From Mytilus californianus (taxonomy: Eukaryota; Mollusca; Bivalvia; Mytilida; Mytilidae), in assembly GCF_021869535.1 (NCBI RefSeq), contig NW_026262734.1, forward strand, positions 89,781,285 to 89,845,284: DNA of 64,000 nucleotides, given 5' to 3'. Both the position numbers and the translations under genes were made by a program. Within the stretch, counting starts at the first letter, position 1. The number at the start of each line of letters is the position of its first letter. Shown here piece by piece: positions 1 through 11,033 of this stretch. Under the pieces are notes generated by a model, which saw only the letters and a program-made list of their open reading frames with translations, searched no databases and was not told the origin of the DNA.

Positions 1-483
1 AAAATTATACAGTTTTAAAATCTATATTATTAACACAGCTTGCATCAAAATAAATTTCTTTACATATGCGACTCTAATTAAAACTAAACACATATCTCTA
101 TAGCAACTTTAAAATGCTAATGCATATTGAATAGGTCGATTAATAAGCTATTGCGCATGTAGTTCCGAATAGAAGCTGTATTCTGAATATCAAAGGGGGC
201 CATAGAAAGAATAGATGTATTCCGAAAAGACTTCCGGTGTTCCGAAAGACTACGGAGGTCGTCCAATATATACTGCGTGAACCCCTGAGGAATCAAACCA
301 TTCGGAAACTTGGATCAGTCTACATTGACTGGAGAGAAAGCGATCAGCGCCGAAATGTTTTATTACCTGTTATAATATTATCTATATCAACCATGTCAAC
401 AGTACGTCAAGTTTTGAGTGGAGGATGTGTATGAGGGTGAATGTCCATTTTGTATTTGTGTGAAATCAAAATCAACTGGTAGA
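1..483. other. AT-rich sequence, nothing recognised
   Basis: No coding sequence, RNA gene or repeat is recognised here. The only open frame (237-434) is short, has no recognisable domain and occurs in AT-rich sequence where such frames arise by chance. Confidence 0.5.
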
Positions 484-1050
484 GAGGTTGTTTAATGTAA
501 AGGAGAATGTTGTTTAATAAAGGAGAAGATTGTTTAATGTAAAGGAGAAGGTTGTTTAATGTAAAGGAGAAGGTTGTTTAATGTAAAGGAGAATGTTGTT
601 AAATAAAGGAGAAGGTTGTGTGATGTAAAGAAGCATGTTGTTTAATGTAAAGGAGAAGATTGTTTGATGTAAAGGAGAAGATTGTTTGATGTAAAGGAGA
701 AGGTTGTTTAATGTAAAGGAGAAGGTTGTTGGATGTAACGGAGAAGGTTGTTTAATGAAAAGAAGGTTGTTTAATGTAAAGGAGAAGGTTGTTTAAAGTA
801 AAGGAGAAGATTGTTTAATGTAAAGGAGAAGGTTGTTTAATGTAAAGGAGAATGTTGTTTAATGTAAAGGAGAAGATTGTGTAATGTAAAGGAGAAGGTT
901 TTTTAATGTAAAGGAGAAGGTTGTTTAATGTAAAGGAGAATGTTGTTAAATAAAGGAGAAGGTTGTGTAATGTAAAGAAGCATGTTGTTTAATGTAAGAA
1001 TGGTGTTTAATGTAAAGAAAAATGTTGTTTTATTTAATCTAAAGGAATAA
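484..1050. repeat. ~22-bp minisatellite, block A
   Basis: About 25 tandem copies of a ~22-bp unit close to TTGTTTAATGTAAAGGAGAAGG, with point variants (gaagg, gaatg, gaaga) and a few units shortened to 14-18 bp. The same unit builds blocks at 4,930-5,041, 5,537-7,236 and 59,478-62,085, all in the same orientation. This block uses the simple monomer rather than the three-monomer higher-order unit of the later blocks. No coding role is inferred. Confidence 0.95.
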
Positions 1051-1382
1051 TTAAATTGCTTGATTTAAAAGATTGTGTTGTATAAAGACCAAACAGCCTA
1101 TTGTTGATGCGCATCAACTAACGCAACTTGATAGTGACATAAAAGCTCTATGACGTTGTTTCTAGCCATGAAAAAAAAACAAAAAAACGTCAAATTATAA
1201 CGTCCTATTTCGCGTTTTTCACTGACTCCAACATGGTGTACGCTTAAAACTACGTCTTCCAAGAAAAGTGGAATTAAGCGTCGCACTGATACCTAGTGCA
1301 AATTAAACACAAATGGACACAAAAGATACTACACTATCTGCAACTTCCGTTCTAATAAAAATAATAATAAACATATAAATTT
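1051..1382. other. AT-rich spacer with one end of a 19-bp inverted repeat
   Basis: No gene is seen. Positions 1084-1102 read AAAGACCAAACAGCCTATT, and the exact reverse complement is at 4544-4562. The pair might be the ends of an older element spanning 1.1-4.6 kb, but no flanking target duplication is visible. Confidence 0.4.
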
Positions 1383-1383
1383 T

Positions 1384-2405
1384 GAACTCGGCTTTTTGCA
1401 TTTGCGCCGATCTGCATTTCACTTTTTTTTTCTTTCACTTGCGCCGATTTTGTCTTTCATTTGCACCGATTGTGTACAGGTTAATTATAGGTGAAAGGTA
1501 TTTTTTATTTATCATATACATGTAAACTCTTCCGTTAGCCAGTTATACATATGTTATGAATTGTCAATTATAACATGTATATAACTGTTGTCGGGGCCTC
1601 GGTGGCCGAGTGGTCTAAGTAGTTACTACTGTAATCACTAGCCAGTCAACACTGAGGTTGTGAGTTCGAACCCCGCTCGTGCGGGTGCACTCGACTCCAA
1701 TCTTAATTGACTAGGATTGTCAGTTTTCCTATCGAAGGTCGGTGGTTTTCTCCGGGGACTCCGGCTTCCTCCACCAATAAAAACTGGCCACCACGAAATA
1801 GCCCAAAAGCGGTGCTTAAAAGTGGCGTTAAAACACCAAAAATCAATCAATCAATATAACTGTTGTCCCCTGCTCACAAAGTGGAGATGGGAGTAGAATT
1901 TCGAGCAGGATAAGTCAATTTAAAAGATATTTGTGCACTCTGTTTACATTCACTAAAATCACGGAGTAAAATTCTATTTACAGCATTTCAAAGCACCACA
2001 ATAAAATCCATAAAAATGTAATACTAGTACAATGAATTATTATCTTGCCGAGAATTTATATGCCACACATCTGATATATTCCTTTCTTGTCATTTTATCT
2101 TTTCTATACTTGTTGTACTTGCCAATAACGAAGTCCATCTTTTCTTTCTCGTGTCAAAACGAAGTTCTCGAACAATATGACCAAAATTATCTTAAACATA
2201 AGGGAACACTATTTATATCCATATATTACCATGCAATATACATCCTAGGTTTACTACATGTACATCTATTTACTCGTATAGCAAATAAAGTATCGGGGCA
2301 AGTGATAAAAAAAATAAAATAGGCGCTAATGAAAGAATCAAATCGACGCAAATTAAAGATCGAAATTTTTTTTTTAAATCGGCGCAAATCTCGTACGCCC
2401 GTGTA
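1384..2405. mobile_element. Non-autonomous DNA element with TTTGCGCC-rich inverted ends (copy 1)
   Basis: The left end carries several TTTGCGCCGAT-type motifs (about 1399-1475) and the right end carries the inverted form (ATCGGCGCAAAT near 2379-2391, with relatives at 2325-2350). Similar inverted ends delimit 43,755-44,735, and the left half recurs at 57,165-57,385. The interior holds the SINE at 1593-1855 and no transposase. The 96-codon frame at 2032-2322 inside it is hydrophobic and unrecognised. The exact termini were not resolved. Confidence 0.55.
1593..1855 (+). mobile_element. tRNA-derived SINE, full length, with 12-bp target duplication
   Basis: The 5' part is a tRNA-like head with an A box (TGGCCGAGTGG, 1603-1613) and a B box (GAGTTCGAACC, 1662-1672). 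The A box resembles Ser/Leu tRNAs. The body contains a conserved-looking block (about 1737-1785, with gtggttttctccggggactc) of the kind shared by molluscan SINE families, and the tail is an (AATC)n repeat. The copy is flanked by a perfect 12-bp direct repeat, ATAACTGTTGTC, at 1581-1592 and 1856-1867. The paralogous site at 57,370-57,385 has a single copy and no SINE, which confirms the boundaries. Such SINEs are transcribed by RNA polymerase III and depend on a partner LINE. Confidence 0.93.
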
Positions 2406-2410
2406 ACTTT

Positions 2411-3710
2411 ACACTGGTAGATTTATATGACTTACGCTTAGAATTTTAACTTAATATGTGATTTTCAAAACTGAGTTTTCACAAGGTTAGGCCGATAAAC
2501 AATACTTTCTAGAAGTTTCGATGTACTGGCAATGTATGCATGTTGAGATTAACTTATTTCTTTAAGATTCTCGTAAAATAATGGTGATCTTCCAATGAAG
2601 TTAAATTTTATCTATACTGCTTAATTGACAAAATCTTATAGTAAAAATAAAAATGATAAAGGTTCATTGTCTTTTATCATTTGATTCATTTCAAATTGTC
2701 TCAAGGAGAAATGATAAAGAATTCGCCTGATCTCACAGAAGCTTAAGGCAAAAAATATAAGAAAATAATATACTCAGTGAATGTGAATTAAAATAAAAAT
2801 TTACGGTTTTTAAAACTAAACTTGTCGTAAATTTAACTTATGACAAAAACAGTTGTTTCAAGAATAAGATCCAACATAAAATTTCTCACTCTCAAAAAGC
2901 TACAATGACCGGAAAGATTGAAAACAAATTTCGATTTTCAATGCCGGCAATATACATACAACCTTGTCTTTGTTTTAATTTCCAAAATGAGCTATTTAGA
3001 TTCATAATATTTCATCCAGTTTTGAGAAATACTTTATAGTTTTCAACGGAAAATTATTTCTTAGATTCTAAATCAATTTTTGAATTAAAAACTTATTTGT
3101 ATTTTATATTTACTGTCTCGTTTATTCAAAACATGTGAGGTAGTAATAACAGGGATCGTATTTTATGATAAATGGATGTATAACGTTTTAGAATCAAAAT
3201 CTTTAATTCATATATTATACCTTTAATTTTAATTTTCTTATATTTCAAATATTCAGAAATAATGAATCCACAAACTAGATGGAATAATTTGTATACGCTC
3301 GTCTTAGTCGGGACACATAATGGTATAAAGAATTCCGTCCGTGCTAATGTCTGTCCGTCTGTCAACAGTAGCGAAAGAGTGCGCTAGGGCGAAGTTCTGA
3401 AATTGACGCGACAAAAAAACCCACACATCTAGTCTAATATAGTCAAATAGTCTGTAAGTTAGCCAGTGTCATCTTTCATTTCTAGTTTTATTTTCAATGA
3501 TTTTGCTAATGAGAGGGAGAGGACAAAAACAGACTTTCCTTTCTAAAGCGTCGTAAAAGGTTATTTCGAACAATTTTTCATTCCGACGGATGGTGTTTCT
3601 GAAGGTTAATTTTGTGCGGCAACAACATCATGAGATCTGATACTGATACATACATGTGATCTCTTGTATTACCGGATAATAAAGTAGGTGAATATAGTTC
3701 TTATTCTTGA
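2411..3710. other. AT-rich sequence, nothing recognised
   Basis: No repeat, RNA gene or plausible exon is recognised. The minus frame at 3126-3365 is lysine/isoleucine-rich and typical of chance frames at this base composition. Confidence 0.4.
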
Positions 3711-3712
3711 TT

Positions 3713-4066
3713 CTTGAAAATTTAAATGTGGGTTTCAAACGTCCAATTTGAAATTTTTTTCAAACAGTACGCCAGCAAGGAAAACTTGTACTATGACGTC
3801 AGATTCAATGTTCCGAAGAAAGACAACTCTTTTCTTCAAAACGAACGAGAAAAAAACATGAAAATTAATCATAACTTTTTTGAAAGGTCTTGAAAATTTA
3901 AATGTGGGTTTCAAACGTCCAATTTGAAATTTTTTCAAACAGTACGCCAGCAAGGAAAACTTGTACTATGACGTCAGATTCAATGTTCCGAAGAAAGACA
4001 ACTCTTTTCTTCAAAACGAACGAGAAAAAAACATGAAAATTAATCATAACTTTTTTGAAAGGCCGG
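3713..4066. repeat. 177-bp tandem duplication
   Basis: Two adjacent, nearly identical copies with a 177-bp period: the string tttaaatgtgggtttcaaac occurs at 3721 and again at 3898. Differences are limited to about one base in a T-run and the outer edge, so the duplication looks recent. A further ~25 bp of the unit's 3' end recurs at about 4070-4093. Confidence 0.93.
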
Positions 4067-4543
4067 ACTGCTAATCATAACTTTTTTGAAAGGTCGGTGA
4101 CATATACATTTTTTTGCTTTATTTTGAAGAGTACACATGTCACTTTCCTTCTTGAAATTTTTATGAAAAAATCACTGGTAGATATTTTTTAATACTTGAA
4201 ACGTTTTTCATTCTTGCGTTTTATTTTTGGCGGGAATGAAATAAATCATTTTTTTTAAGATCAAAACAATAAGAGTCTTAAAATTTTGAACCTGTATTTG
4301 ATAGACACAAATCTGCTGTTTAACATGAAACAAGAATTATGCTTGTAGGTTTGATATAATGGGATTTTTTGAGAGTTTAAATAACAAGCAAATATCATGT
4401 TAATATTCGGGAAAACACGAAACTGAGGTTGCTATAGTGACAAAACTAAGTCGGTGACCCCCAATTTTTTTTATCATATTTTGTTCCTCAAATCATGAAA
4501 TACCTTCACACAAAATTTTAAGGAAAAATCACTGGTAGAACTG
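4067..4543. other. AT-rich sequence, nothing recognised
   Basis: No gene or repeat is recognised apart from the small echo of the 177-bp unit at its left edge. The phrase aaaatcactggtaga occurs twice (about 4168 and 4525), hinting at a further diverged repeat. Confidence 0.4.
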
Positions 4544-4562
4544 AATAGGCTGTTTGGTCTTT

Positions 4563-4832
4563 GAGGAGAAATGGTGGTTGTCGTTGGTTCATGTCTGTTA
4601 TATTTGTTTTTTATAAATTGTTTTGTTATAAATTAGGCCATTGGTTTTCTCGTTTGAATTGTTTCACATTTGACATGTCGGGGTTTTTTATATCCGACTA
4701 TACGGTATTACTTTAGGTTTTTCTCATTACTGAAGGCCATACGGTGACCTATTATTGCTTATATCCACCTATTAAAACTCTGGTTAAAAGTTGTCTAATT
4801 GGCAATCATACCACATCTCCTTATTTTTATTG
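4563..4832 (-). repeat. Dispersed repeat family R1, minus-orientation copy
   Basis: This is the reverse complement of a ~0.3-0.5-kb repeat found about ten times in the window. Hallmarks in its own sense are agatgtggtatgattgcc at one end, ctaacggcctaatt in the middle and acgacaaccactg further on. It ends here in ccacatctccttattttta. I recognise it as a very common mussel repeat but cannot assign its superfamily. The best-bounded copy is 15,648-16,137. Confidence 0.85.
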
Positions 4833-4929
4833 TTTTTGCAAAGTAGAATGTTGTTTCGTGATATCCTTAATGATTATTGAGCTCCTTATTTATATTATTC
4901 AAGACCTCCACAATTCGTATATATATTGT

Positions 4930-5041
4930 AAAAGAGAATGAATGTTGTTCTATGTAAGGAGACGGTTGGTTAATGTAAAGAGTGTTGTTTAATGTAAAGG
5001 AAAAGGAAGTTTGGAATATGTAATGGAGATGTATGGTTAAT
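4930..5041. repeat. ~22-bp minisatellite, block B (left fragment)
   Basis: About five degenerate units of the ATGTAAAGGAGA family. It appears to be the left piece of the array that resumes at 5,537, separated from it by the dispersed repeat at 5,042-5,536. Confidence 0.85.
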
Positions 5042-5536
5042 GTATAGAAGAGGGACGAAAGATACCAGAGGGACAGTCAAACTCATAGATCGAAAACAAA
5101 CTGACAACGCCATGACCAAAAATAAAAAGACAAACAGACAAATAATAGTACAGATGAAACAACATAGAAAACCAAAGACTAAGCAACACGAACCCCACCA
5201 AAAACTGGGGGTGATCTCAGGTGCTCCGGAAGGGTAAGCAGATCCTGCTCCACATGTGGCACCCGTCGTGTTGCTTATGTTATTACAAATCCGGTAAATA
5301 GTCTAATTCGGTAAGTCACATTCGTGAAAAGGGAGGGTATTGTAGTTACGACATAAGGAACATATCCGATATCATCTGTGAAACGGTTATTCCATAACGG
5401 TCAACCAACTCGTGATGGCGTCCGTAAAATTTACGAAGGGATGACTTCAACTTCACCATTTGGAACTCTTGGTTTAATAGCTTCCTTGTGAGCAGCAATC
5501 CTCTATCAAGGAAATCATGATAGGAAACACAAGCCC
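5042..5536 (+). mobile_element. Dispersed repeat R2 inside the minisatellite
   Basis: About 495 bp of unrelated, more GC-balanced sequence lies between two parts of the same minisatellite. It starts tagaagagggacgaaagata and ends near cacaagcccgggaa. I recognise this as a widespread mussel repeat (phrases such as ggtgctccggaagggtaagc and tggcacccgtcgtgttgc). The 65-codon frame inside it is not considered a gene. No target duplication can be separated from the repeat units on either side. Mechanism and class are unknown. Confidence 0.75.
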
Positions 5537-7236
5537 GGGAAGGTTGTTTAATGTAAAAGAGAATGAATATTGTTATATGTAAAGGAGACGGTTGGTTAAT
5601 GTAAAAAAGGTTGTTTAGTGTAAAGGAGAATGAATGTTGTTATATGTAAAGGAGACGGTTGGTTAATGTAAAGAAGGTTGTTTAGTGTAAAGGATAATGA
5701 ATGTTGTTCTATGTCAAGGAGATGGATGGTTTATGTAAAGAAGGTTGTTTAGTGTAAAGGGTAATAAATGTTGTTATATGTCAAGGAGATGGATGGTTTA
5801 TGTAAAGAAGGTTGTTTAGTGTAAAGGGTAATAAATGTTGTTATATGTAAAGGAGATGGATGGTTTATGTAAAGAAGGTTGTTTAGTGTAAAGGAGAATG
5901 AATGTTGTTCTATGTACAGGAGACGGTTTTTTAATGTAAAAGAGAATGAATGTTGTTATATGTAAAGGAGACGGTTGGTTAATGTAAAAAAAGGTTGTTT
6001 AGTGTAAAGGAGAATGAATGTTGTTCTATGTAAAGGAGATGGATGGTTTATGTAAAGAAGGTTGTTAAATGTAAAAGAGAATGAATATTGTTCTATGTAA
6101 AGGAGATGGATGGTTTATGTAAAGAAGGTTGTTTAGTGTAAAGGAGAATGAATGTTGTTCTATGTACAGGAGACGGTTTTTTAATGTAAAAGAGAATGAA
6201 TATTGTTATATGTAAAGCAGACGGTTGGTTAATGTAAAGAAGGTTGTTTAGTGTAAAGGAGAATGAATGTTGTTATATGTAAAGGAGATGGATGGTTAAT
6301 GTAAAGAAGGTTGTTTAGTGTAAAGGAGAATGAATGTTGTTATATGTAAAGGAGATGGATGGTTAATGTAAAGAAGGTTGTTTAGTGTAAAGGAGAATGA
6401 ATGTTGTTATATGTAAAGGAGATGGATGGTTAATGTAAAAAAGGTTGTTTAGTGTAAAGGAGAATGAATGTTGTTCTATGTAAAGGAGATGGATGGTTTA
6501 TGTAAAAAAGGTTGTTTATGTAAAGGAGAATGAATGTTGTTTTATGTAAAGGAGATGGATGGTTAATGTAAAAAAGGTTGTTTGATGTAAAAGAGTATGG
6601 ATGTTGTTCTATGTAAAAGAGATGGATGGTTAATGTAAAAAAGGTTGTTTAGTGTAAAGGAGAATGAATGTTGTTCTATGTAAAGGAAAAGGATAGTTAA
6701 TGTAAAAAAGGTTGTTTAGTGTAAAGGAGAAACAATGTTGTTCTATGTAAAGGAGATGGATGGTTAATGTAAAGAAGGTTGTTTAGTGTGAAAGTGAATG
6801 AATGTTGTTATATGTAAAGGAGATGGATGGTTAATGTAAAAAAGGTTGTTTAATGTAAAGGAGAATGAATGTTGTTCTATGTAAAGGAGATGGATGGTTT
6901 ATGTAAAAAAGGTTGTTTATGTAAAGGAGAATGAATGTTGTTATATGTAAAGGAGATGGATGGTTAATGTAAAAAAGGTTGTTTGATGTAAAAGAGCATG
7001 TATGTTGTTCTATGTAAAGGGGACGGATGGTTAATGTAAAAAAGGATGTTTAGTGTAAAGGAGAATGAATGTTGTTCTATGTAAAGGAGATGGATGATTA
7101 ATGTAAAAAAGGTTGTTTAATGTAAAGGAGAATGAATATTGTTCTATGTAAAGGAAAATGAATGTTGTTCTATGTAAAGGAGATGGATGGTTAATGTAAA
7201 GAAGGTTTTTAATGTAAAAGAGAATGAATATTGTTA
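5537..7236. repeat. ~22-bp minisatellite, block B (higher-order trimer)
   Basis: About 1.7 kb. Here three related ~22-bp monomers form a higher-order unit of ~66-67 bp, approximately ATGTAAAGGAGATGGATGG + TTAATGTAAAGAAGG + TTGTTTAGTGTAAAGGAGAATGAATGTTGTTCT, repeated about 25 times. Deleted and variant monomers occur throughout. Its right edge abuts the 3' side of the Ngaro retrotransposon remnant. Confidence 0.95.
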
Positions 7237-7702
7237 TAAGAGATAACACATGTTAAGAATAATATATATTTATTGGCGAAGTAAGATCACGGCTTCTGTT
7301 GGTTACCAACCCATGAACAAAGGGTCTTTGGGTAACCGTAAATTAAAATTGCAAATCAAATCTTTAAGATAGAATAGATAATTAAAATTGAAATAAAACT
7401 AAAATGTAATGAAAATATAAATTAATAGTGTGCTGAATTGAACCCTGGCAACAGATGTCCAAATCAACATGAGAAACTACGTTTGAAGTGTAAATGAAGA
7501 TTAAATGGATTAATGTTCTAAATTAAATAATAATAAATCAAGTTTATCGGTACTGGTGCAGCCTATAAAGTCCGCCACTAAACAAGTTCGAAAATTTCTG
7601 TCATAACAGAATGTTTCGAAAATTGTTACCGCCGACCAGTACTATGAAGGTGATTTATTTAAAAATAAAAAACCTGTATGTTAAGGAATCTGACTGCCGT
7701 AA
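7237..7702 (-). mobile_element. Ngaro retrotransposon, 3' non-coding part
   Basis: AT-rich sequence between the stop of the hydrolase frame and the minisatellite. In known Ngaro elements the 3' end carries the split direct repeats (B1-A2-B2). I could not identify matching repeats between here and the putative 5' end at about 33,070-33,400, so the terminus is unresolved and may be truncated. Confidence 0.45.
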
Positions 7703-8374
7703 CTACAAGCTAACAGATTCCCGAAGCCATGGACCTACTTCGCCGTTTTGTGGACAAATTGTATGTGAAAATTTTATAATGTCAAATAAACCTTGCTGTA
7801 ACCTATACAAAAACAAATCATTTCCGATATCAGATAAATGAACACCGTCTAAAAATAAATCTGGATTGTCTTCGGATATTTCTAGATATCTAATATAAGC
7901 ACCGCCATGTTTGATGATATATGTAGCTGCTAAACTATTTAATCTAACTCTAGTTCTGTTCAAAGATCTGTGTACAATCTCATTCCTGTATTTCAATCTG
8001 GGTAAAATTTGAGACCAAACAAATTTTGACTGTGGTAGTAAGACCCGAAGAAAATCAATTACTTTTAAAATATCGTGTCCTAATACACATGACACTTTTT
8101 GTCCGATATCATTTCCACCACAGTGAAATACTAATACTTGCGGGGGTTCTTCAAATGTAAGCAAATGTTTGACTTTGGGTATTATCTCACAAATCCTCAT
8201 TCCACTTTTTCCTTGCCACCATATTGTAGTTTTTATTTGTTCCAAACCTAAATTTACACCATCGACAGACCTTCTAGCATGTACAAATGCATGTTTGATG
8301 ATTGAAAAACCCACCAACCAAACACTCTTTTGTTGACCTGAAAGTCTTAAAGTGACGATCAGGCGAGTATTCAA
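7703..8374 (-). pseudogene. SGNH/GDSL-type hydrolase domain of the Ngaro element
   Basis: A 223-codon open frame immediately downstream of the tyrosine recombinase on the same strand. The SGNH signature blocks are visible: block I around the nucleophile (WLVGFSIIKHA, Ser24), block III (FHCGGNDIG, residues 84-92) and block V (DGVHL, Asp176 and His179). The usual GDS is GFS here, so the serine is kept but the aspartate is lost. The frame begins at a TTG with a stop just upstream, so the true N-terminus is missing or frameshifted. SGNH hydrolase frames downstream of the recombinase are known from several Ngaro elements; their substrate and role in retrotransposition are not established. Whether this copy was catalytically active is unknown. 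Confidence 0.75.
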
Positions 8375-8426
8375 ATTTCAAATTAATAATGTACAATATA
8401 TACAAACAAATAAATGATGACACATA

Positions 8427-9464
8427 TTAAATTTGACTTGCTGACTTTAGCGTTGGTATTCTGATATATCTTTTATAAGCTTTCGATTCCCAACGACCAA
8501 AATCCTGAATTTCATCATCAGAAAACCCCATTTTCGAAGACTGAGATGCAGCTCCGATCCTAAAACTATGACTTTGAAAATTATCCGATGTAATATTCGC
8601 CACATTCAGAGCTTTCTTTAGAACAGCGTTAAAATGATAACGTGTAACATAGTTTCCACCGAAGTGTATGAATGCAGGACCAATACTTTTGGGCCTGGCA
8701 ATAAAATATCTCTTTAATAAATGAACAGGACATACATGAGAATTAATTGAAGGTATAATTATTAAACTACCTTTGCCTAACTGATCAGTTTTGAAAATTG
8801 AAGCTTGATAGAAACGTTATTTTCCGAAAAACTAAAATCATCTAACGACAAAGTGTGAGAATGTGCCAGTGATTTATTGACTACTAATTCCCCTATCCTG
8901 AAAAAGCCGAAATAGGCCAAACTAAACAACCCCGAAAACAATAAGGTCTCATACTGTGAGAGACAATGCAGATGGTAATAGTGAAATCAATTTATCTAAA
9001 ATCTGTGGCGTAATTGGCAATCTTGAATCCGCTCGTTTGTCAAGCCTTTCCATTCCAATTAACATTTTCTTAATTATAAAATTTTGAGTGTTATCAGTAA
9101 TATTTAACATTTTACATTTAAAGGCTATACCAAAAATATAAGACTTGACAGTAGACGGAGCATAACCTCGCACAGATAAATATGCTATAAAGTTACAGAT
9201 AACATTAAGTGAGGGTGGCCAAACAATGAGTGAGGGTGGCCAAACAATGGCATGTCCGTGTGAAGATCTAAATTGATCAAATGACCTGACAGCAGTTTCA
9301 TAAGTGTCACTTGTGTTTGGTGAGATTGACACGGTTAACAACTTGTTGGATTCAAATTTGAGATCACTTGTAGAAAGACTGTGGGACCTTTTCTGGTTCG
9401 TGCAGAGCCTCGGGAGACATGCGACGAAACCGTGGTCACTGTTGACGAGAAATTGCATCCGCAA
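8427..9464 (-). pseudogene. Ngaro tyrosine recombinase (integrase), frameshifted
   Basis: The N-terminal SAM-like half is open at 9464-8949 (TYETAVRSFDQF near the start, then FIAYLSVRGYAPSTVKSYI). The catalytic half continues in two other frames, 8938-8793 and about 8810-8427, separated by small indels. All key catalytic positions can be read: the first Arg in FRIGEL (8885-8902), the HxxR box as SHSFRIGAAS (about 8559-8570), a GRW box, and the nucleophilic Tyr in YKRYIRI (codon 8466-8468). The protein would splice a circular cDNA into the genome without a target duplication, as in DIRS and Ngaro elements. A 19-20-bp repeat (about 9211-9249) duplicates six or seven residues (VWPPSL twice). The frame breaks make it a pseudogene. 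Confidence 0.85.
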
Positions 9465-10019
9465 TACAGTTTTTGTTTGTTGTAATGTGCATTGCTTTGA
9501 ACTGAATATTATAAACCATAGCTTTTAAGACTAAAGGACGAAGAATATGCATTACCCTTCTTGATCTAGACGTTTTAGAATTCAAGATATGAACAAGTGC
9601 TTTATTGTCAACGTGTAAGATAATTTTTTTATTCGCAAAGTTCTCATACCACAAATTAAAGGCTAATTCAATAGGTAATAACTCAAAAAATGTAATGTCC
9701 TTTAATATATCGCAACCTAACGAAATGACGGCCAAGGAAAGAAAGCCCAATTAGGATGTAAATACGAAGCACATCCACCAAATGCACTCCCAGCACTATC
9801 AGTAAATAACTCCATATCAACATTTGATAGCCAATCGGAATCGGGAAAATAAAATTTGCCATTAAAACAATCTAAAAATAACGACCACAGCCTTATGTCT
9901 TCCTTAATTGACGCAGTGAGCCTTATATGGTCCCGAGGATTTGATATTCCTGACATTGCATCATAAAAACGTCTGTTGAATGCCCTATCCGTAGGGATCA
10001 CTCGCGAACAAAAATTCAA
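9436..10019 (-). pseudogene. Ngaro RNase H domain, frameshifted
   Basis: Two overlapping frames (10019-9717 and 9750-9436) carry an RNase H domain following the RT. The first acidic residue is in ELFTDSAGSAFGG, the second in FFELLPIELAF and the third in HVDNKALVHIL. The C-terminal NCIADAISR motif, typical of DIRS/Ngaro and related RNase H domains, is also present. A TGA directly after this motif, where the family usually has a tryptophan codon, separates RNase H from the recombinase, so the intact element probably encoded RT, RNase H and recombinase as one polyprotein. No methyltransferase domain lies between RNase H and recombinase, which favours Ngaro over DIRS1. Confidence 0.82.
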
Positions 10020-10053
10020 TATGCCTGTAAAAGACTGGAGAACACGTAAAGTT

Positions 10054-10057
<4 letters not shown>

Positions 10058-10084
<27 letters not shown>
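10058..10084. repeat. 27-bp poly-T tract within the RT coding region
   Basis: A pure T27 run. Flanking coding sequence on the minus strand (SNLLGK before it, LNFCSRV after it) suggests that only a few lysine codons belong here, so the run looks like an expansion inside a once-functional gene. Confidence 0.9.
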
Positions 10085-11033
10085 GCCTAACAAGTTTGAA
10101 ATTATTGTTTTCAATTTCAGCAATTTCTCTTGGGGAATTTTTACTGACATTTCAATTGTATTAATTTCAAGCCCCAAAAAAGTAAGAACATGAGTTGAAC
10201 CGACGGTCTTGTCATGTGCCAAAGGAACTCCTAAGTGATCACATAAACAATCAAATTCACTCATCAGGTTAAGGCAAGTTGAATCAGCCCCCGGGCCTGC
10301 AAACAAAAAATCATCTAAGTAGTGTATAACACTATCCGATCCCGTTTTGTCCTTAAAGATACATTCTAAAAAATGTTGAGAATTTCTCAAATGTTGCACA
10401 AGACAAACTACAACCTTGAGGCAAACAGCGGTCCACGAAGTAAAAGTCCAAAAATTTGAAACCCAATAACTCGCAATCATCCGGGTTTACTGGTAAAAAC
10501 CTAAATGCCGAGCTGATATCTTTTTTTCAATTAGGGTGAACTTTCCTTGGCTACCCACTATATCGAGTGCGTGGTCAAATGGCGTATAAGTCACAGAACA
10601 CAAGCCCTTATCAATATAATCATTTACGCTTAAACCGTGTGGAAACGATAAATGCTGTATAAGCCTCCAAGAACCATCCTTTTTAGGACATAAGCCAATC
10701 GGAGACAATCTTAGATTAAAAAGAGGTATATTGTTAAAGGGGCCAGCTATTCTACCCAAATTAATTTCTTTCAATAATTTTTTTGCAACTTCAACTTCAT
10801 TGCCAAAAACAGAAACTAGATTTCTACAATCAGTAGTCATCCTAGGTCCAGTATAATTTAGACGAAAACCTTCCAAAAATCCCAAATATAATTCCGAAGC
10901 GACTATTTTATTACTATAATTTCCCAAAAACTTGCAAAGAACATCAAATTTAATTGGCGTATTAGCGATTGAATGAACCGTGGAAAGCTGGTCGCTGGAA
11001 TCTGACAGCTGCCCTTGGATTAGCACTCGAGCC

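Noticed and set aside
1593..1680. A functional tRNA gene
   Set aside because: A and B boxes are present but the sequence continues into a SINE body and tail and is flanked by a target duplication; the acceptor stem is not convincing.
2032..2322. 96-codon hydrophobic frame
   Set aside because: It lies inside a non-autonomous element, is AT-driven in composition and is unrecognised.
7031..7249. 72-codon minus-strand frame with repeated NLFYINHPSPLHRTT
   Set aside because: It is a translation of the 22-bp minisatellite.
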